From: CBDVBZ01 sp965372355
Lineage (GTDB): Bacteria > Krumholzibacteriota > Krumholzibacteriia > WVZY01
Assembly: GCA_965372355.1 (NCBI GenBank)
Contig: CBDVBZ010000021.1
Location: 1-34,441 of the forward strand
DNA length: 34,441 nt
Direction: 5' to 3'
Shown one piece after another: positions 16,586 through 24,017 of the stretch. Made by a program: the position numbers and the translations under genes. Position 1 is the first letter of the stretch, and each line of letters begins with the position of its first letter. The notes below the pieces were generated by a model. The model searched no databases, was not told the origin of the DNA, and saw only the letters and a program-made list of their open reading frames with translations.

Positions 16586-17889
16586 AGAAGCTCACCTATC
16601 GCGAGCGAGGGCCGGTGTTCGCCGCGGTCAATCACACCTGTCACACGGACATCTCCGATACGATTGGACAAGTCGCGATCCGCCATGACACCAACCTTTA
16701 CATAATTATCCGAGAAACCCACAAAGCGCCCGTCGGTGTTGCGCTCTTCAAACAGCACGCGCAGCACACGTCCCGTCTGGCTCTCGTAGAACCCGCGTTT
16801 CTTCGCGTCGGCCAAACGGTGCAAAACCCGACTCCGTTCGGCGATCACACTGCCGGGCACCCTGTCGCTCATACGGTGAGCGCCGGTGCCTTCACGCGCG
16901 GAAAAGCTGAACACATGGATATTGTTGAACGGCAAATCCTCGATCAAGCGATACGTACTGTCAAACGCATCATCGTCCTCACCGGGAAATCCCACAATGA
17001 CATCAGTGCCCAAACCGATATCCGGTACGCGCTCGAAGACGTGGTCAATGAACTCGCGAAATTTCTCTGACGTGTACCTGCGGCGCATCTTTCCGAGAAT
17101 GCCGTCGTCACCGCTCTGCAGAGGTATGTGCAGATAAGGACACACCTTTCCGCCCTCCGTCATGCGGTCGATCAGTCTCGTTTCGATCGTCGTCGGCTCG
17201 ATCGAACTCAGCCGGATGCGATCGAGGCCATCGAGCGTCTGCAACGCGTCCACGACATCGGCGAGCGTCCGGCCGCGGTCTTCGTACGTACCGACATTGA
17301 TACCGGTTATAATGAGTTCTCGATGTCCCTCGCTCACCAGGACGCGCGCCTCCCGGATGATATCATCGAAGTGACGGCTCCGCGCCGGCCCCCGGCTCTT
17401 CGGAATGATGCAGAATGAACAAACGAAGTTGCATCCTTCCTGCACCTTGAGGTTCGCACGGGTGTGAACCGGGTAGAACCCTGCGGTATCGATCTCGAAT
17501 CGCTCGCGCGCGGCGCGGTGCCGAACAACCATGGGTTCAGGGAGTTTCGCCGGCGAAGGAATAATCTCGGGCAGACGCATCTTGTCCGACGTGCCTACGA
17601 TGTAATCGAGGCCCTCGATCTCGCGCAGATCATCGACGCCGGTCTGCGGGTAACACCCGACCGCTACGACACACGCGTCGGGGTTTCGGCGTATGATCGA
17701 GCGAATCCGACGCCGGCACTTCGACGTGGCCTGGGATGTCAGTGTGCACGTGTTGATGATGCAGAGATCCGCGTCGTCGCTCTCCGCGACCCATTCGTAG
17801 CCCCTCTCGGTGAACTGCCGGACAAAGATCGACGATTCCGCCTGGTTCAGGCGGCAGCCGAATGTCTCGATTGCGACTTTGTAACTCAT
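16582..17889 (-). CDS. mtaB: tRNA (t6A37-C2)-methylthiotransferase
   Basis: MtaB converts t6A37 to ms2t6A37 in tRNAs reading ANN codons. The start MSYKVAIETFGCRLNQAES is typical of MtaB rather than MiaB or RimO. Auxiliary cluster cysteines are Cys12, Cys48 (NTCTLT) and Cys79 (VGCYPQ), and the radical-SAM cysteines are Cys153, Cys157 and Cys160 in EGCNFVCSFC, followed by IIPKSRGPARSR. A TRAM-like C-terminal domain closes the 435-residue protein. The ATG at 17889 follows GGGAGG, ten bases upstream, but this Shine-Dalgarno sequence lies inside a perfect hairpin, which suggests regulated translation. It overlaps miaB by four bases; thiL lies 154 bp upstream on the same strand. Confidence 0.93.
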   Translation of the reverse strand: MSYKVAIETFGCRLNQAESSIFVRQFTERGYEWVAESDDADLCIINTCTLTSQATSKCRRRIRSIIRRNPDACVVAVGCYPQTGVDDLREIEGLDYIVGTSDKMRLPEIIPSPAKLPEPMVVRHRAARERFEIDTAGFYPVHTRANLKVQEGCNFVCSFCIIPKSRGPARSRHFDDIIREARVLVSEGHRELIITGINVGTYEDRGRTLADVVDALQTLDGLDRIRLSSIEPTTIETRLIDRMTEGGKVCPYLHIPLQSGDDGILGKMRRRYTSEKFREFIDHVFERVPDIGLGTDVIVGFPGEDDDAFDSTYRLIEDLPFNNIHVFSFSAREGTGAHRMSDRVPGSVIAERSRVLHRLADAKKRGFYESQTGRVLRVLFEERNTDGRFVGFSDNYVKVGVMADRDLSNRIGDVRVTGVIDRGEHRPSLAIGELL

Positions 17890-17897
17890 CGTGTGAC

Positions 17898-17918
17898 GGC
17901 CTCCCGCCGGGGGAGGCC
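17898..17918 (-). promoter_or_regulatory. Hairpin occluding the mtaB ribosome binding site
   Basis: GGCCTCCC (17898-17905) and GGGAGGCC (17911-17918) form a perfect 8-bp GC-rich stem with a 5-base loop. In the minus-strand mRNA the 3' arm is the only Shine-Dalgarno sequence of mtaB, so folding would hide it. Confidence 0.6.
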
Positions 17919-18043
17919 ACAGTCCCCAAATAGGACTATCTTATGAAATGAGAGCTGGTTAGAAGCGAAGCGCTCCAGCAACCGGGCAGACACCGCCGTG
18001 GCAGGACTATACCAAATCCGCGATCAAAAAGAAAGATGGCCGT

Positions 18044-19066
18044 TCAGGACCGCGCCCTGAGATGATCCCAGCCTTTGGCCACGAGCGGCATGCGGCGACC
18101 GCGACTCCCGATCAAGGTGTAGACACCCTTCCCGGTCGTGAAACTGCCAACCCGGGCTGCGGGGACGCCCGTCTTGTCGCGAATGGTCCGTACCACGGTG
18201 TCTGCGCACTTGCTGTCGACGCTGACGATCAGCGCATAGTCCTCACCCCCGTGGAGGGCCAGCTGAAGGGCCACCTTGCCGTGCTCGATACAAAACTCCT
18301 GCAGGGTTCTGGAGAGTGGGATCAGCCCGAGGTCCACTTCGCAACCGGCGTTGCTCGCCCGGCAGATATGGATCAAGTCGGAGGAGAGCCCGTCGCTCAC
18401 ATCAATCACACCGTGGATCCCCTTTTCGCGGCGCAGCAACTCGCTTGCCTCCAGGAGCGGTTTGGGTCTCTTGTACGCCCTTACCAAACGTTGGAACGGG
18501 CGTTTCGGTTTGTCGAGGCCGACCATATGCAGCCCGGCTCTCGCCTCACCGATGTTGCCGACGATGACGATGGCGTCCCGGCCGGGTTTGCACCGGCGGC
18601 GCCACGCCTTGCCGGTCGGCACCGAGCCGACGAGTGTGAAGTCGCATACCAGAGGTCCGTCTATGCCGGATATGTTGCCCCCGATGATGGACGCACCGTA
18701 CTTTGCGAGGTGATCGCGTACGCCGCGCTCGAGACCCTTGACATAATCCGTTCCGACGTCATCGGGAATCCCCAACGACAACAAACCATAGAGCGGTTTG
18801 CCACCCATTGCGGCAATGTCGCTGAGGTTGACGGCCGCCAGCCGCCAGCCGAGCTCCGACCCGCCAAACCACTCCCTGCGGAAATGCCGCCCCTCGATCA
18901 GTGCATCCGTCGTGATCAGTAGATCCTCGCCGCTCCGGGGGCGGACCACCGCCGCATCGTCGCCGACCCCGACCACAACCCCACGCGTCTTCGATTTCTT
19001 GGCGCGCAACAGCCGCCCAAGCGACTGGATCAATTCGTGTTCGCCGGTCTTTCTTGAGCGCCTCAA
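18044..19066 (-). CDS. thiL: Thiamine-monophosphate kinase
   Basis: ThiL phosphorylates thiamine monophosphate to the cofactor thiamine diphosphate. The 340-residue protein shows the family landmarks in order: GEHELIQSLGRLL at the N-terminus, VGVGDDAAVV for metal and ATP, LLITTDALIEGRHF, VNLSDIAAMGGKPL, IIGGNISG, and VSDGLSSDLIHI, then HGGEDYALIVSV. The start is a TTG at 19066, well supported by AAAGGA eight bases upstream; there is no nearby ATG. No other thiamine gene is nearby. It is divergent from the lipoprotein gene at 19133 and may be the first gene of the unit leading into mtaB-miaB, separated by 154 bp. Confidence 0.95.
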   Translation of the reverse strand: MRRSRKTGEHELIQSLGRLLRAKKSKTRGVVVGVGDDAAVVRPRSGEDLLITTDALIEGRHFRREWFGGSELGWRLAAVNLSDIAAMGGKPLYGLLSLGIPDDVGTDYVKGLERGVRDHLAKYGASIIGGNISGIDGPLVCDFTLVGSVPTGKAWRRRCKPGRDAIVIVGNIGEARAGLHMVGLDKPKRPFQRLVRAYKRPKPLLEASELLRREKGIHGVIDVSDGLSSDLIHICRASNAGCEVDLGLIPLSRTLQEFCIEHGKVALQLALHGGEDYALIVSVDSKCADTVVRTIRDKTGVPAARVGSFTTGKGVYTLIGSRGRRMPLVAKGWDHLRARS

Positions 19067-19132
19067 ATGGATTATCCTTTACACGGGTCGTAGTTCGCGG
19101 TGGGTGTCGTCATCAAACAGGAGTGTAATGAA

Positions 19133-19750
19133 TTGTCCAACACCTTTCCACACTCTTTCCTAAAACGATCGCTGCTGGTCGCTTTGGTTCTCCCCTTCGC
19201 TGTTGTGCTTGCCGCGTGTTCACCACCAAAGAGCAAGACGGTTCGTTTGCCGAGCGGCGCCGAGGCGCCCGCGGTCACCGATTCCTCGTTTGTCGAGCTG
19301 CTCGACAGTCTCATTGCCGAGGGAGTTGGAGACGCCGGGTTTGTCTGCGTGCTTCAGTTCGACAACCCCGAGCTGCCGCCGCTGACCCAGGACATGGAAC
19401 CCCTCGAGGATGCCGGCCACGACGTGTGGATCGTCTGGGGCACCGCCGCGGCGCTGAGGAACTATATGAGCCACCCCAACGTGCGTTTTATCGGCGAGTA
19501 CTTCCCCGAGTACAAGTACAACCACACACTCGCCGATGCCAGTGTGGCATGGGTCTATATCGAGATCTATGGAGGTGATCTCCAGGATTACCACGAGGAG
19601 ATGGTGGGTCTGGGGATCGAGAGCATCCGCTGGGACAGCATTGTCAAACGCTACTACTGCAAGGCGACGGGGGATCAGATCGTAGAGCTCGCCTCGTCAT
19701 GGTGGGTCAGGAGAATCTACCGGGCGCGGAGCAGAACCTTTTCTTGGTAG
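19133..19750 (+). CDS. Lipoprotein of unknown function
   Basis: A 205-residue protein with a lipoprotein signal: three basic or polar residues, a hydrophobic run (LLVALVLPFAVVLAAC) and the lipobox Cys. I chose a TTG at 19133 because AGGAG lies nine bases upstream (19119-19123); a GTG at 19100 would add 11 residues. The mature part appears to contain two similar alpha/beta units: one around residues 60-115 (VCVLQFDNPELPP, then ALRNYMSHPNVRFIGEYFPEYK) and one around 135-195 (WVYIEIYGGD, then GDQIVELASSWWVRRIYRARS). The pattern strand, helix, and short hydrophobic strand ending near V-x-x-I resembles inhibitor/prodomain-like folds of subtilases, but no protease follows. This fold comparison is a guess. 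Function is unknown. Confidence 0.7.
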   Translation: MSNTFPHSFLKRSLLVALVLPFAVVLAACSPPKSKTVRLPSGAEAPAVTDSSFVELLDSLIAEGVGDAGFVCVLQFDNPELPPLTQDMEPLEDAGHDVWIVWGTAAALRNYMSHPNVRFIGEYFPEYKYNHTLADASVAWVYIEIYGGDLQDYHEEMVGLGIESIRWDSIVKRYYCKATGDQIVELASSWWVRRIYRARSRTFSW

Positions 19751-19753
19751 GCT

Positions 19754-20272
19754 CTAATCACGCACGTAACGCAACACCATCCAGCTACCGCTGAACAGAA
19801 TCAGTGCGACGACTCCCAGATAGGCCACGGTCCACATCCACTCGCTGCCCACCGCGACTGTGCTCAGGCTGGATGATGTGACTTCGGACAACCGCTCCGC
19901 AAAATCACCACTGAACCGGATGGCGCCCAGACCGGTGATGAAATCCCGGACGGCCCCGCGTGCCAGAAAAAGCACAATCCCGACGACGATCAGCGCCCCG
20001 CTGATGGCAGCGGGCAGACCGGTGAACGCCGCGACAAAACGCCGTTCTTTCCTCAAACCGATGTGATGCACGATACGACCGGCGGCCACCGCATCGGAGG
20101 GTCGAAGCTCACGCCGCTCCGCCAGGTCGTCTTCGAGCTGGACGAAGAACGCGAGAGAACCACGACACGAATCGCACGAGCGCAGATGCGTATCCACCCG
20201 GGACCTTTCTTCGGCCGACAGGTCACCCTCGGCGTACGCGGGTAGCAGTTCTTCAAAGTGTTTGCAACTCAT
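19754..20272 (-). CDS. Zinc-finger anti-sigma factor
   Basis: The 172-residue protein begins with a zf-HC2 anti-sigma domain: Cys3, then His29, Cys33 and Cys36 in THLRSCDSC, the ZAS signature. Two hydrophobic segments near residues 82-105 and 146-168 would anchor it in the inner membrane; the 40 residues between them would lie outside. It probably binds and inactivates the sigma factor encoded immediately upstream. The ATG at 20272 overlaps the sigma stop codon (TGATG), and AAGGGA lies about nine bases before it, so production is stoichiometrically coupled. The signal it senses is not evident. Confidence 0.88.
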   Translation of the reverse strand: MSCKHFEELLPAYAEGDLSAEERSRVDTHLRSCDSCRGSLAFFVQLEDDLAERRELRPSDAVAAGRIVHHIGLRKERRFVAAFTGLPAAISGALIVVGIVLFLARGAVRDFITGLGAIRFSGDFAERLSEVTSSSLSTVAVGSEWMWTVAYLGVVALILFSGSWMVLRYVRD

Positions 20273-20823
20273 CAACCCAGTCCCTTGGATCGGGTCATCA
20301 GACGCTTTAGCTCGATCTTCGCTCTATGAATATAGGACTTCACCGTCCCGATGGGAAGATCCAGAGTGTCGCCGATCTCGGCATATGATCGCTCGCCGAG
20401 ATACCTCAGTTCGAGGACCGTCCGGTAGTTCTCGTCGAGCTGGGCGAGGTGACGTTCGAGCCGGGCGTGCTCCGCTCTGCGCCGCATTTGCTCATCCGGT
20501 CTCGTCGCACTCGGGGCCTCGATCACGGTGTCCTCGATCGGTTGTCCGGAGATGGCCTTCTTTCGCACGGCGTTTATGGACTCATTCCTGGCGATCCGGT
20601 ATATCCAGGTTGAGAACTTCGAGTCACCCCGGTATTTTGACAATCCCCGGTACACCTTGATAAACACCTCCTGAGCCACATCTTCGACATCGTCCCGGTC
20701 ACCCAGCACCGACCGCACAACCGCGAAAACCGTCGGGTGATACCGCTCGACCAGCCTGCGAAACGCCTTTTCGCTCCCGGACAACGCACCCGCGATCAGC
20801 TTCGCATCACTCTGTGGCGTCAA
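20272..20823 (-). CDS. ECF (extracytoplasmic function) RNA polymerase sigma factor
   Basis: A 183-residue sigma70-family protein of the ECF type, with only regions 2 and 4. Region 2 contains DRDDVEDVAQEVFIKVYRGL and KFSTWIYRIARNESINAVRKK, the core-binding and -10 recognition helices. Region 4 contains ELRYLGERSYAEIGDTLDLPIGTVKSYIHRAK, the helix-turn-helix for the -35. The linker around residues 95-120 is polar and charged. The start is a TTG at 20823 preceded by GGGGGGAG. A classical partner anti-sigma factor follows, overlapping by one base. Target promoters cannot be read off here; I found no convincing GGAAC/GTC pair upstream that would show autoregulation. Confidence 0.94.
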   Translation of the reverse strand: MTPQSDAKLIAGALSGSEKAFRRLVERYHPTVFAVVRSVLGDRDDVEDVAQEVFIKVYRGLSKYRGDSKFSTWIYRIARNESINAVRKKAISGQPIEDTVIEAPSATRPDEQMRRRAEHARLERHLAQLDENYRTVLELRYLGERSYAEIGDTLDLPIGTVKSYIHRAKIELKRLMTRSKGLG

Positions 20824-20864
20824 GCGGTCTCCCCCCTATCCAGTATGACCCGGGCGCCCCGCCG

Positions 20865-20878
20865 TTTGTTTCAACAAA
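20865..20878. promoter_or_regulatory. Perfect palindrome upstream of the ECF sigma gene
   Basis: TTTGTT-TC-AACAAA is a perfect inverted repeat with 6-bp arms, 42 bp upstream of the sigma start codon and inside the 220-bp divergent gap with the DUF6249-like gene. It could be an operator. There is no direct evidence for this. Confidence 0.3.
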
Positions 20879-21043
20879 GTGGCCCGCGGCGGCCATGAGC
20901 GCCGCAAACCATGATACCCCAGCGGCTCGCAGATTCTTGAAACCTTTCGCTACCGCCCCGTGTCCAACGGTCAGGAAGGGCATGAAACAGTAAACAACAA
21001 GACAGGTTAGTCGGTATTTTATTGTTTGGAAAGGAGTTACACA

Positions 21044-21451
21044 ATGACGACGCCATTCGGGTTCTTGACCCCTGAGCTTTTTGCGATGACCATCCCGCTC
21101 CTGAGCATATTCGGTGGGGTCGCGATTGCCATTGTGGCCATCATCATGGCGGGCCGCAAAAAGGAGCTTGCGCACAAAGAGCGCCTGGTAGCGATGGAAA
21201 AGGGGATGGAAATCCCCGTCGAGCCGCAAGACGAAAAGCGCCCCGCTTATCTATCCAACCGGAGTTCGGGTCTTGTGATGACGCTCATCGGCATCGCCCT
21301 GACCATCGCGCTGTTCACCGTCGCCGGCAAGGAAGGCGGGGTCTGGGGACTTCTCCCGCTGGCGATCGGTATCGGGCTGCTCATCTCCTCCTCATTGGAG
21401 AAGAAAGAGAAGGGCGAGAAGAACGACGACAAGTCCCTACCGGGATTGTAA
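21044..21451 (+). CDS. DUF6249-like small membrane protein
   Basis: The 135-residue product has three hydrophobic segments: residues about 12-38 (IPLLSIFGGVAIAIVAIIM), 72-90 (GLVMTLIGIALTIALFTV) and 96-114. Between the first and second lies a basic, glutamate-rich stretch, RKKELAHKERLVAMEKGMEI, which is the hallmark of DUF6249-type proteins often found next to ECF sigma/anti-sigma pairs. The C-terminus is a charged tail (EKKEKGEKNDDK). The ATG at 21044 has GGAAAGGAG ending seven bases upstream. It is divergent from the sigma factor gene, with 220 bp between, so it may belong to the same regulatory unit. Molecular role unknown. Confidence 0.75.
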   Translation: MTTPFGFLTPELFAMTIPLLSIFGGVAIAIVAIIMAGRKKELAHKERLVAMEKGMEIPVEPQDEKRPAYLSNRSSGLVMTLIGIALTIALFTVAGKEGGVWGLLPLAIGIGLLISSSLEKKEKGEKNDDKSLPGL

Positions 21452-21710
21452 GTGAGCCGAGCGAGTGAGGTCTTCGCTCGGACCCTTTCGCGGAAACCCT
21501 CTTTCAGAGGACAGGCGAGCGAGGATCCACCGCGTAGGCTGTGGGTGGAGTCACCCCACAAGAGCGGAGCCATGCGAGCACTTGTGGGGTAATCGACGAC
21601 CCCCTCCGGGGATCCTCTTTCAGAGGACAGGCAAGGCAGGACCCGCAGCCGGCCCGCCGCCAACAGACAAACGGACATGACCACGGCCCGACCTTGACAT
21701 TCCACCACCG
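21452..21710. repeat. Hairpin-rich non-coding region with a repeated stem-loop
   Basis: This stretch after the DUF6249-like gene holds at least five inverted repeats. A 19-bp sequence including the stem-loop CCTCT-TTC-AGAGG occurs identically at 21498-21516 and 21614-21632, with partly similar flanks. A perfect 10-bp inverted repeat, ACCCCACAAG (21553-21562) and CTTGTGGGGT (21581-21590), lies between them. CCCC-TCC-GGGG is at 21601-21611, and CCGAGCGA/TCGCTCGG directly after the stop codon at 21457-21481. No convincing protein frame is present. It looks like a small REP-like cluster or a structured 3' RNA. Confidence 0.65.
21457..21481 (+). terminator. Possible terminator hairpin after the DUF6249-like gene
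   Basis: CCGAGCGA (21457-21464) pairs with TCGCTCGG (21474-21481) around a 9-base loop, starting six bases after the TAA. No U-tract follows, so intrinsic termination is uncertain. Confidence 0.3.
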
Positions 21711-21780
21711 AGCCTAAACAGCTTCCAAACGGAATAGGGTTCGCGCGTGCGAATGCCGAGCGAAGGCCGTCGTCATGTCT

Positions 21781-21816
21781 TTTCTCAAATGCGCTTTACA
21801 TTTCTCAAATGCGCTT
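21781..21816. repeat. Direct repeat with 20-bp period upstream of the lipid kinase
   Basis: The 16-bp sequence TTTCTCAAATGCGCTT occurs at 21781-21796 and again at 21801-21816, a 20-bp period or about two helical turns. It ends one base before a TTGAAA -35-like hexamer at 21818. This placement is typical of tandem activator sites. Confidence 0.65.
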
Positions 21817-21817
21817 C

Positions 21818-21846
21818 TTGAAATTTCCGCGGCGGGCGGCTAAGCT
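21818..21846 (+). promoter_or_regulatory. Possible promoter of the lipid kinase gene
   Basis: TTGAAA (21818-21823) and TAAGCT (21841-21846) are separated by 17 bases, about 24 bp before the start codon. The -35 is strong and the -10 weak, consistent with dependence on an activator at the adjacent direct repeats. Confidence 0.35.
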
Positions 21847-21869
21847 AGTACCGCAACAATTCCACGACC

Positions 21870-22805
21870 ATGCCGCCCTATAATCGCATTCTCGTAATCA
21901 TCAATCCGAAAGCCGGCCAGCGCCGGACGCGTCGGGTTCTCAGCGCCGTCGAGCGATACTTCGGCGAGCACGATTTCGACTTCACGATCAAAAAGACAGA
22001 GAAAGCCTCCGATGCGGAGAACTGGGCAAGGGCCGCAAGAGCAGAGGGCTACGACTTGCTCGTGGTGGCCGGCGGGGACGGAACGATACGCGAGGCGTGC
22101 GACGGACTCATGAGGAGCCAGTCACGGATCCCGCTGGTACAGGTTCCGATCGGCACGGTGAACGTTACGGCACACGCCCTCGATATCCCAATACTCGACA
22201 CGCGCAAGGCGCTCGATCTGATCATGACCGGCAAGGTTATGGACTTCGACGTCGGCTATCTCCCCAACCACGATCGCTATTTCACATTTGTCGCGGGCGC
22301 CGGGTACGACGCGCATCTGATTCACGACACCACGCGTGAGCTCAAGAAGGCGCTTGGCTTCTTCGCATATATCGCCACCGGTATCAAACACTTCTTCAAA
22401 ATTCGCCCGGTCAAGGTGACGCTGGAGATAGACAATGAAGTCCACCACATCAAGGCACACACCGTGATGGCCATCAACATCGGGAGCATCGCGAACATCC
22501 AGTGGTCGTTTGCCCCGAACATCGATCCCCATGACGGCAAGCTCAATATCGTCGTCATGTCCAGCCGCACACTCTTGGGATCTCTGATCGTGCTCTTCAA
22601 GATCATCACGAGGCGTTATCACGGCTTCTCGGCGCTCACGCACATGGAAGGACGAAGGATCCGTGTCATCGCCGACCCCCCACTTCCGTTCCAGATCGAC
22701 GGCGAGGCGTTGGGGAACACCCCTTTCCTCGTCGAGGTCATTCCCAACGCCATGCAATTCGTGGTGCCGATCGATTACGTTGTTCCAATTGATTATTTGT
22801 CGTGA
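21870..22805 (+). CDS. Diacylglycerol kinase-family lipid kinase (DagK/YegS type)
   Basis: The 311-residue protein belongs to the soluble DAGK catalytic family. It starts NRILVIINPKAGQ, then shows the nucleotide-binding motif VVAGGDGT (residues 67-72), followed by PIGTVNVTAHALDIP, which corresponds to the conserved P-x-GT-x-N-x-x-A-x-x-L segment. FVAGAGYDAHLIHDT in the second domain matches the (A/G)G-x-G-x-D phosphate region, and a final strand DGE is present (QIDGEALG). It phosphorylates diacylglycerol or a related lipid with ATP at the membrane. The C-terminus carries a repeated PIDYVVPIDYLS tail. It has no strong Shine-Dalgarno sequence at the ATG (21870). The stop overlaps or abuts the next gene, suggesting one transcript. 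Confidence 0.9.
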   Translation: MPPYNRILVIINPKAGQRRTRRVLSAVERYFGEHDFDFTIKKTEKASDAENWARAARAEGYDLLVVAGGDGTIREACDGLMRSQSRIPLVQVPIGTVNVTAHALDIPILDTRKALDLIMTGKVMDFDVGYLPNHDRYFTFVAGAGYDAHLIHDTTRELKKALGFFAYIATGIKHFFKIRPVKVTLEIDNEVHHIKAHTVMAINIGSIANIQWSFAPNIDPHDGKLNIVVMSSRTLLGSLIVLFKIITRRYHGFSALTHMEGRRIRVIADPPLPFQIDGEALGNTPFLVEVIPNAMQFVVPIDYVVPIDYLS

Positions 22806-22825
22806 TCGTTTACAATGGCGGCACC

Positions 22826-24016
22826 ATGCTCTCTGAGACCTACAGAAGGGACGGCGTATCTCTCGTCGACCTGTTTGATGTCGAGTACCCGGCCTGGTTT
22901 GTCAATCCTGTTGCCGAGTATCAGGCGATCGTCGGGCATGTCGGAGTCATCGATCTGACGCACTGGCGGACGTTTCGGCTGAGCGGCCGGGACCGCGTGT
23001 CTTTCCTGAACGCGATGGTTACCAACGACATTGCCTCTCTCGAACCCGGCGATGGGAGCCACGCGCTCATCACGACGATCAAGGGAAAGATCACCGCCGA
23101 GTTGTTTGTCTTTGCGAGGCAAGAGGACACCCTCGTTCTGGTGTCCCAGGGGAACGCCGGTGAAGCGTACGACATCCTCCAGAAACACATCATCACCGAG
23201 GACGTCACCGTGGAGGATCTGTCTTCTCAATACGGCGTTATCGCCCTCGAGGGCCCGAAGGCCGAGGATGTCCTGTGGCGGATATTCCAGACAGGCCCTT
23301 TCCCCAAGGAGCCGCTGCATTCGGTGGAGCGCGAGTTCGAGGACGCGGGAATTTTTCTGATGAAAAACTCGGTCGCCGGCGACGGCGGTTACCACATGAT
23401 GATCCCCGCAAAAGAAGTCCCGCGTCTGCGCGACTTCCTCGTTCAGGCAGCGCGCGGCACCGACGGGCTGCCGGTGGGAGCCGTGGCCTGGAACATGAGA
23501 CGCGTGGAGAAGGGACTTCCCTGGTTCGGTGTTGATTTTACGGAGAATAACCTCCCCGACGAGGCGCGGCTGGGCTCGGCGATCAGTTATACCAAGGGGT
23601 GTTTTCGTGGAGGCGAGACGCTCTCGAGGCTCCACAACCGGGGTCAGGTCAACCGCGTGCTCGTTGGTCTGACCATCGGCGATGACGACGTGCCCGAAGC
23701 GGTGAAGAAGCTCGCCGCGGAGTTCGGGACGGAGGTTCGCAGTGATGACGAGCAGAGCCTCAGACAACAAGCCCAACCCATCGCTGAGGCACTCGATCTC
23801 CAAGAGTCTTTTGGATCGGGGCTTAAGCTTTTTCCGCCGGACAGCCCGGGTGAATCCGATAAATCGATTGGTTGGGTGACATCGGTCACTTTCTCACCCG
23901 AGCTGCAAAAACCTCTTATTCTCGGATACATCCGTCGCGAGGCGGCCGAAGGGAAAAGCGAAATCTTCCTCGGCGCCCGGACGCGGCTCACACTCGTCGA
24001 TCTACCGCTTTCCTGA
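22826..24016 (+). CDS. ygfZ: YgfZ/GcvT-fold folate-binding protein
   Basis: A 396-residue member of the T-protein fold. The early segment VIDLTHWRTFRLSGRDRVSFLNAMVTNDI and the strand ALEGPKA match GcvT and YgfZ. The diagnostic YgfZ motif K-G-C-(Y/F)-x-G-Q-E appears as KGCFRGGE (Cys259), so the key cysteine is kept but the glutamine is glycine. A following RLHNRGQVNR matches YgfZ. YgfZ uses tetrahydrofolate in maintaining certain Fe-S enzymes. The protein is longer than usual because of an insert of about 60 residues (285-345) in the C-terminal barrel. The start is uncertain: the ATG at 22826 has a weak GGCGGC, while a GTG at 22802 overlaps the kinase stop (GTGA). Several Fe-S radical-SAM enzymes elsewhere in the window would be plausible beneficiaries. 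Confidence 0.8.
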   Translation: MLSETYRRDGVSLVDLFDVEYPAWFVNPVAEYQAIVGHVGVIDLTHWRTFRLSGRDRVSFLNAMVTNDIASLEPGDGSHALITTIKGKITAELFVFARQEDTLVLVSQGNAGEAYDILQKHIITEDVTVEDLSSQYGVIALEGPKAEDVLWRIFQTGPFPKEPLHSVEREFEDAGIFLMKNSVAGDGGYHMMIPAKEVPRLRDFLVQAARGTDGLPVGAVAWNMRRVEKGLPWFGVDFTENNLPDEARLGSAISYTKGCFRGGETLSRLHNRGQVNRVLVGLTIGDDDVPEAVKKLAAEFGTEVRSDDEQSLRQQAQPIAEALDLQESFGSGLKLFPPDSPGESDKSIGWVTSVTFSPELQKPLILGYIRREAAEGKSEIFLGARTRLTLVDLPLS

Positions 24017-24017
24017 C

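Noticed and set aside
20824..20880. ECF-type autoregulatory promoter (GAAAC and GTC) upstream of the sigma gene
   Set aside because: The -35 is imperfect and the spacing (18 bases) is off; chance match is likely.
20807..21229. Minus-strand ORF overlapping the sigma start and the DUF6249-like gene
   Set aside because: Overlaps two better-supported genes and shows no domain.
22793..23803. Minus-strand open frame opposite ygfZ
   Set aside because: Shadow of the folate-binding protein; no supporting motif.
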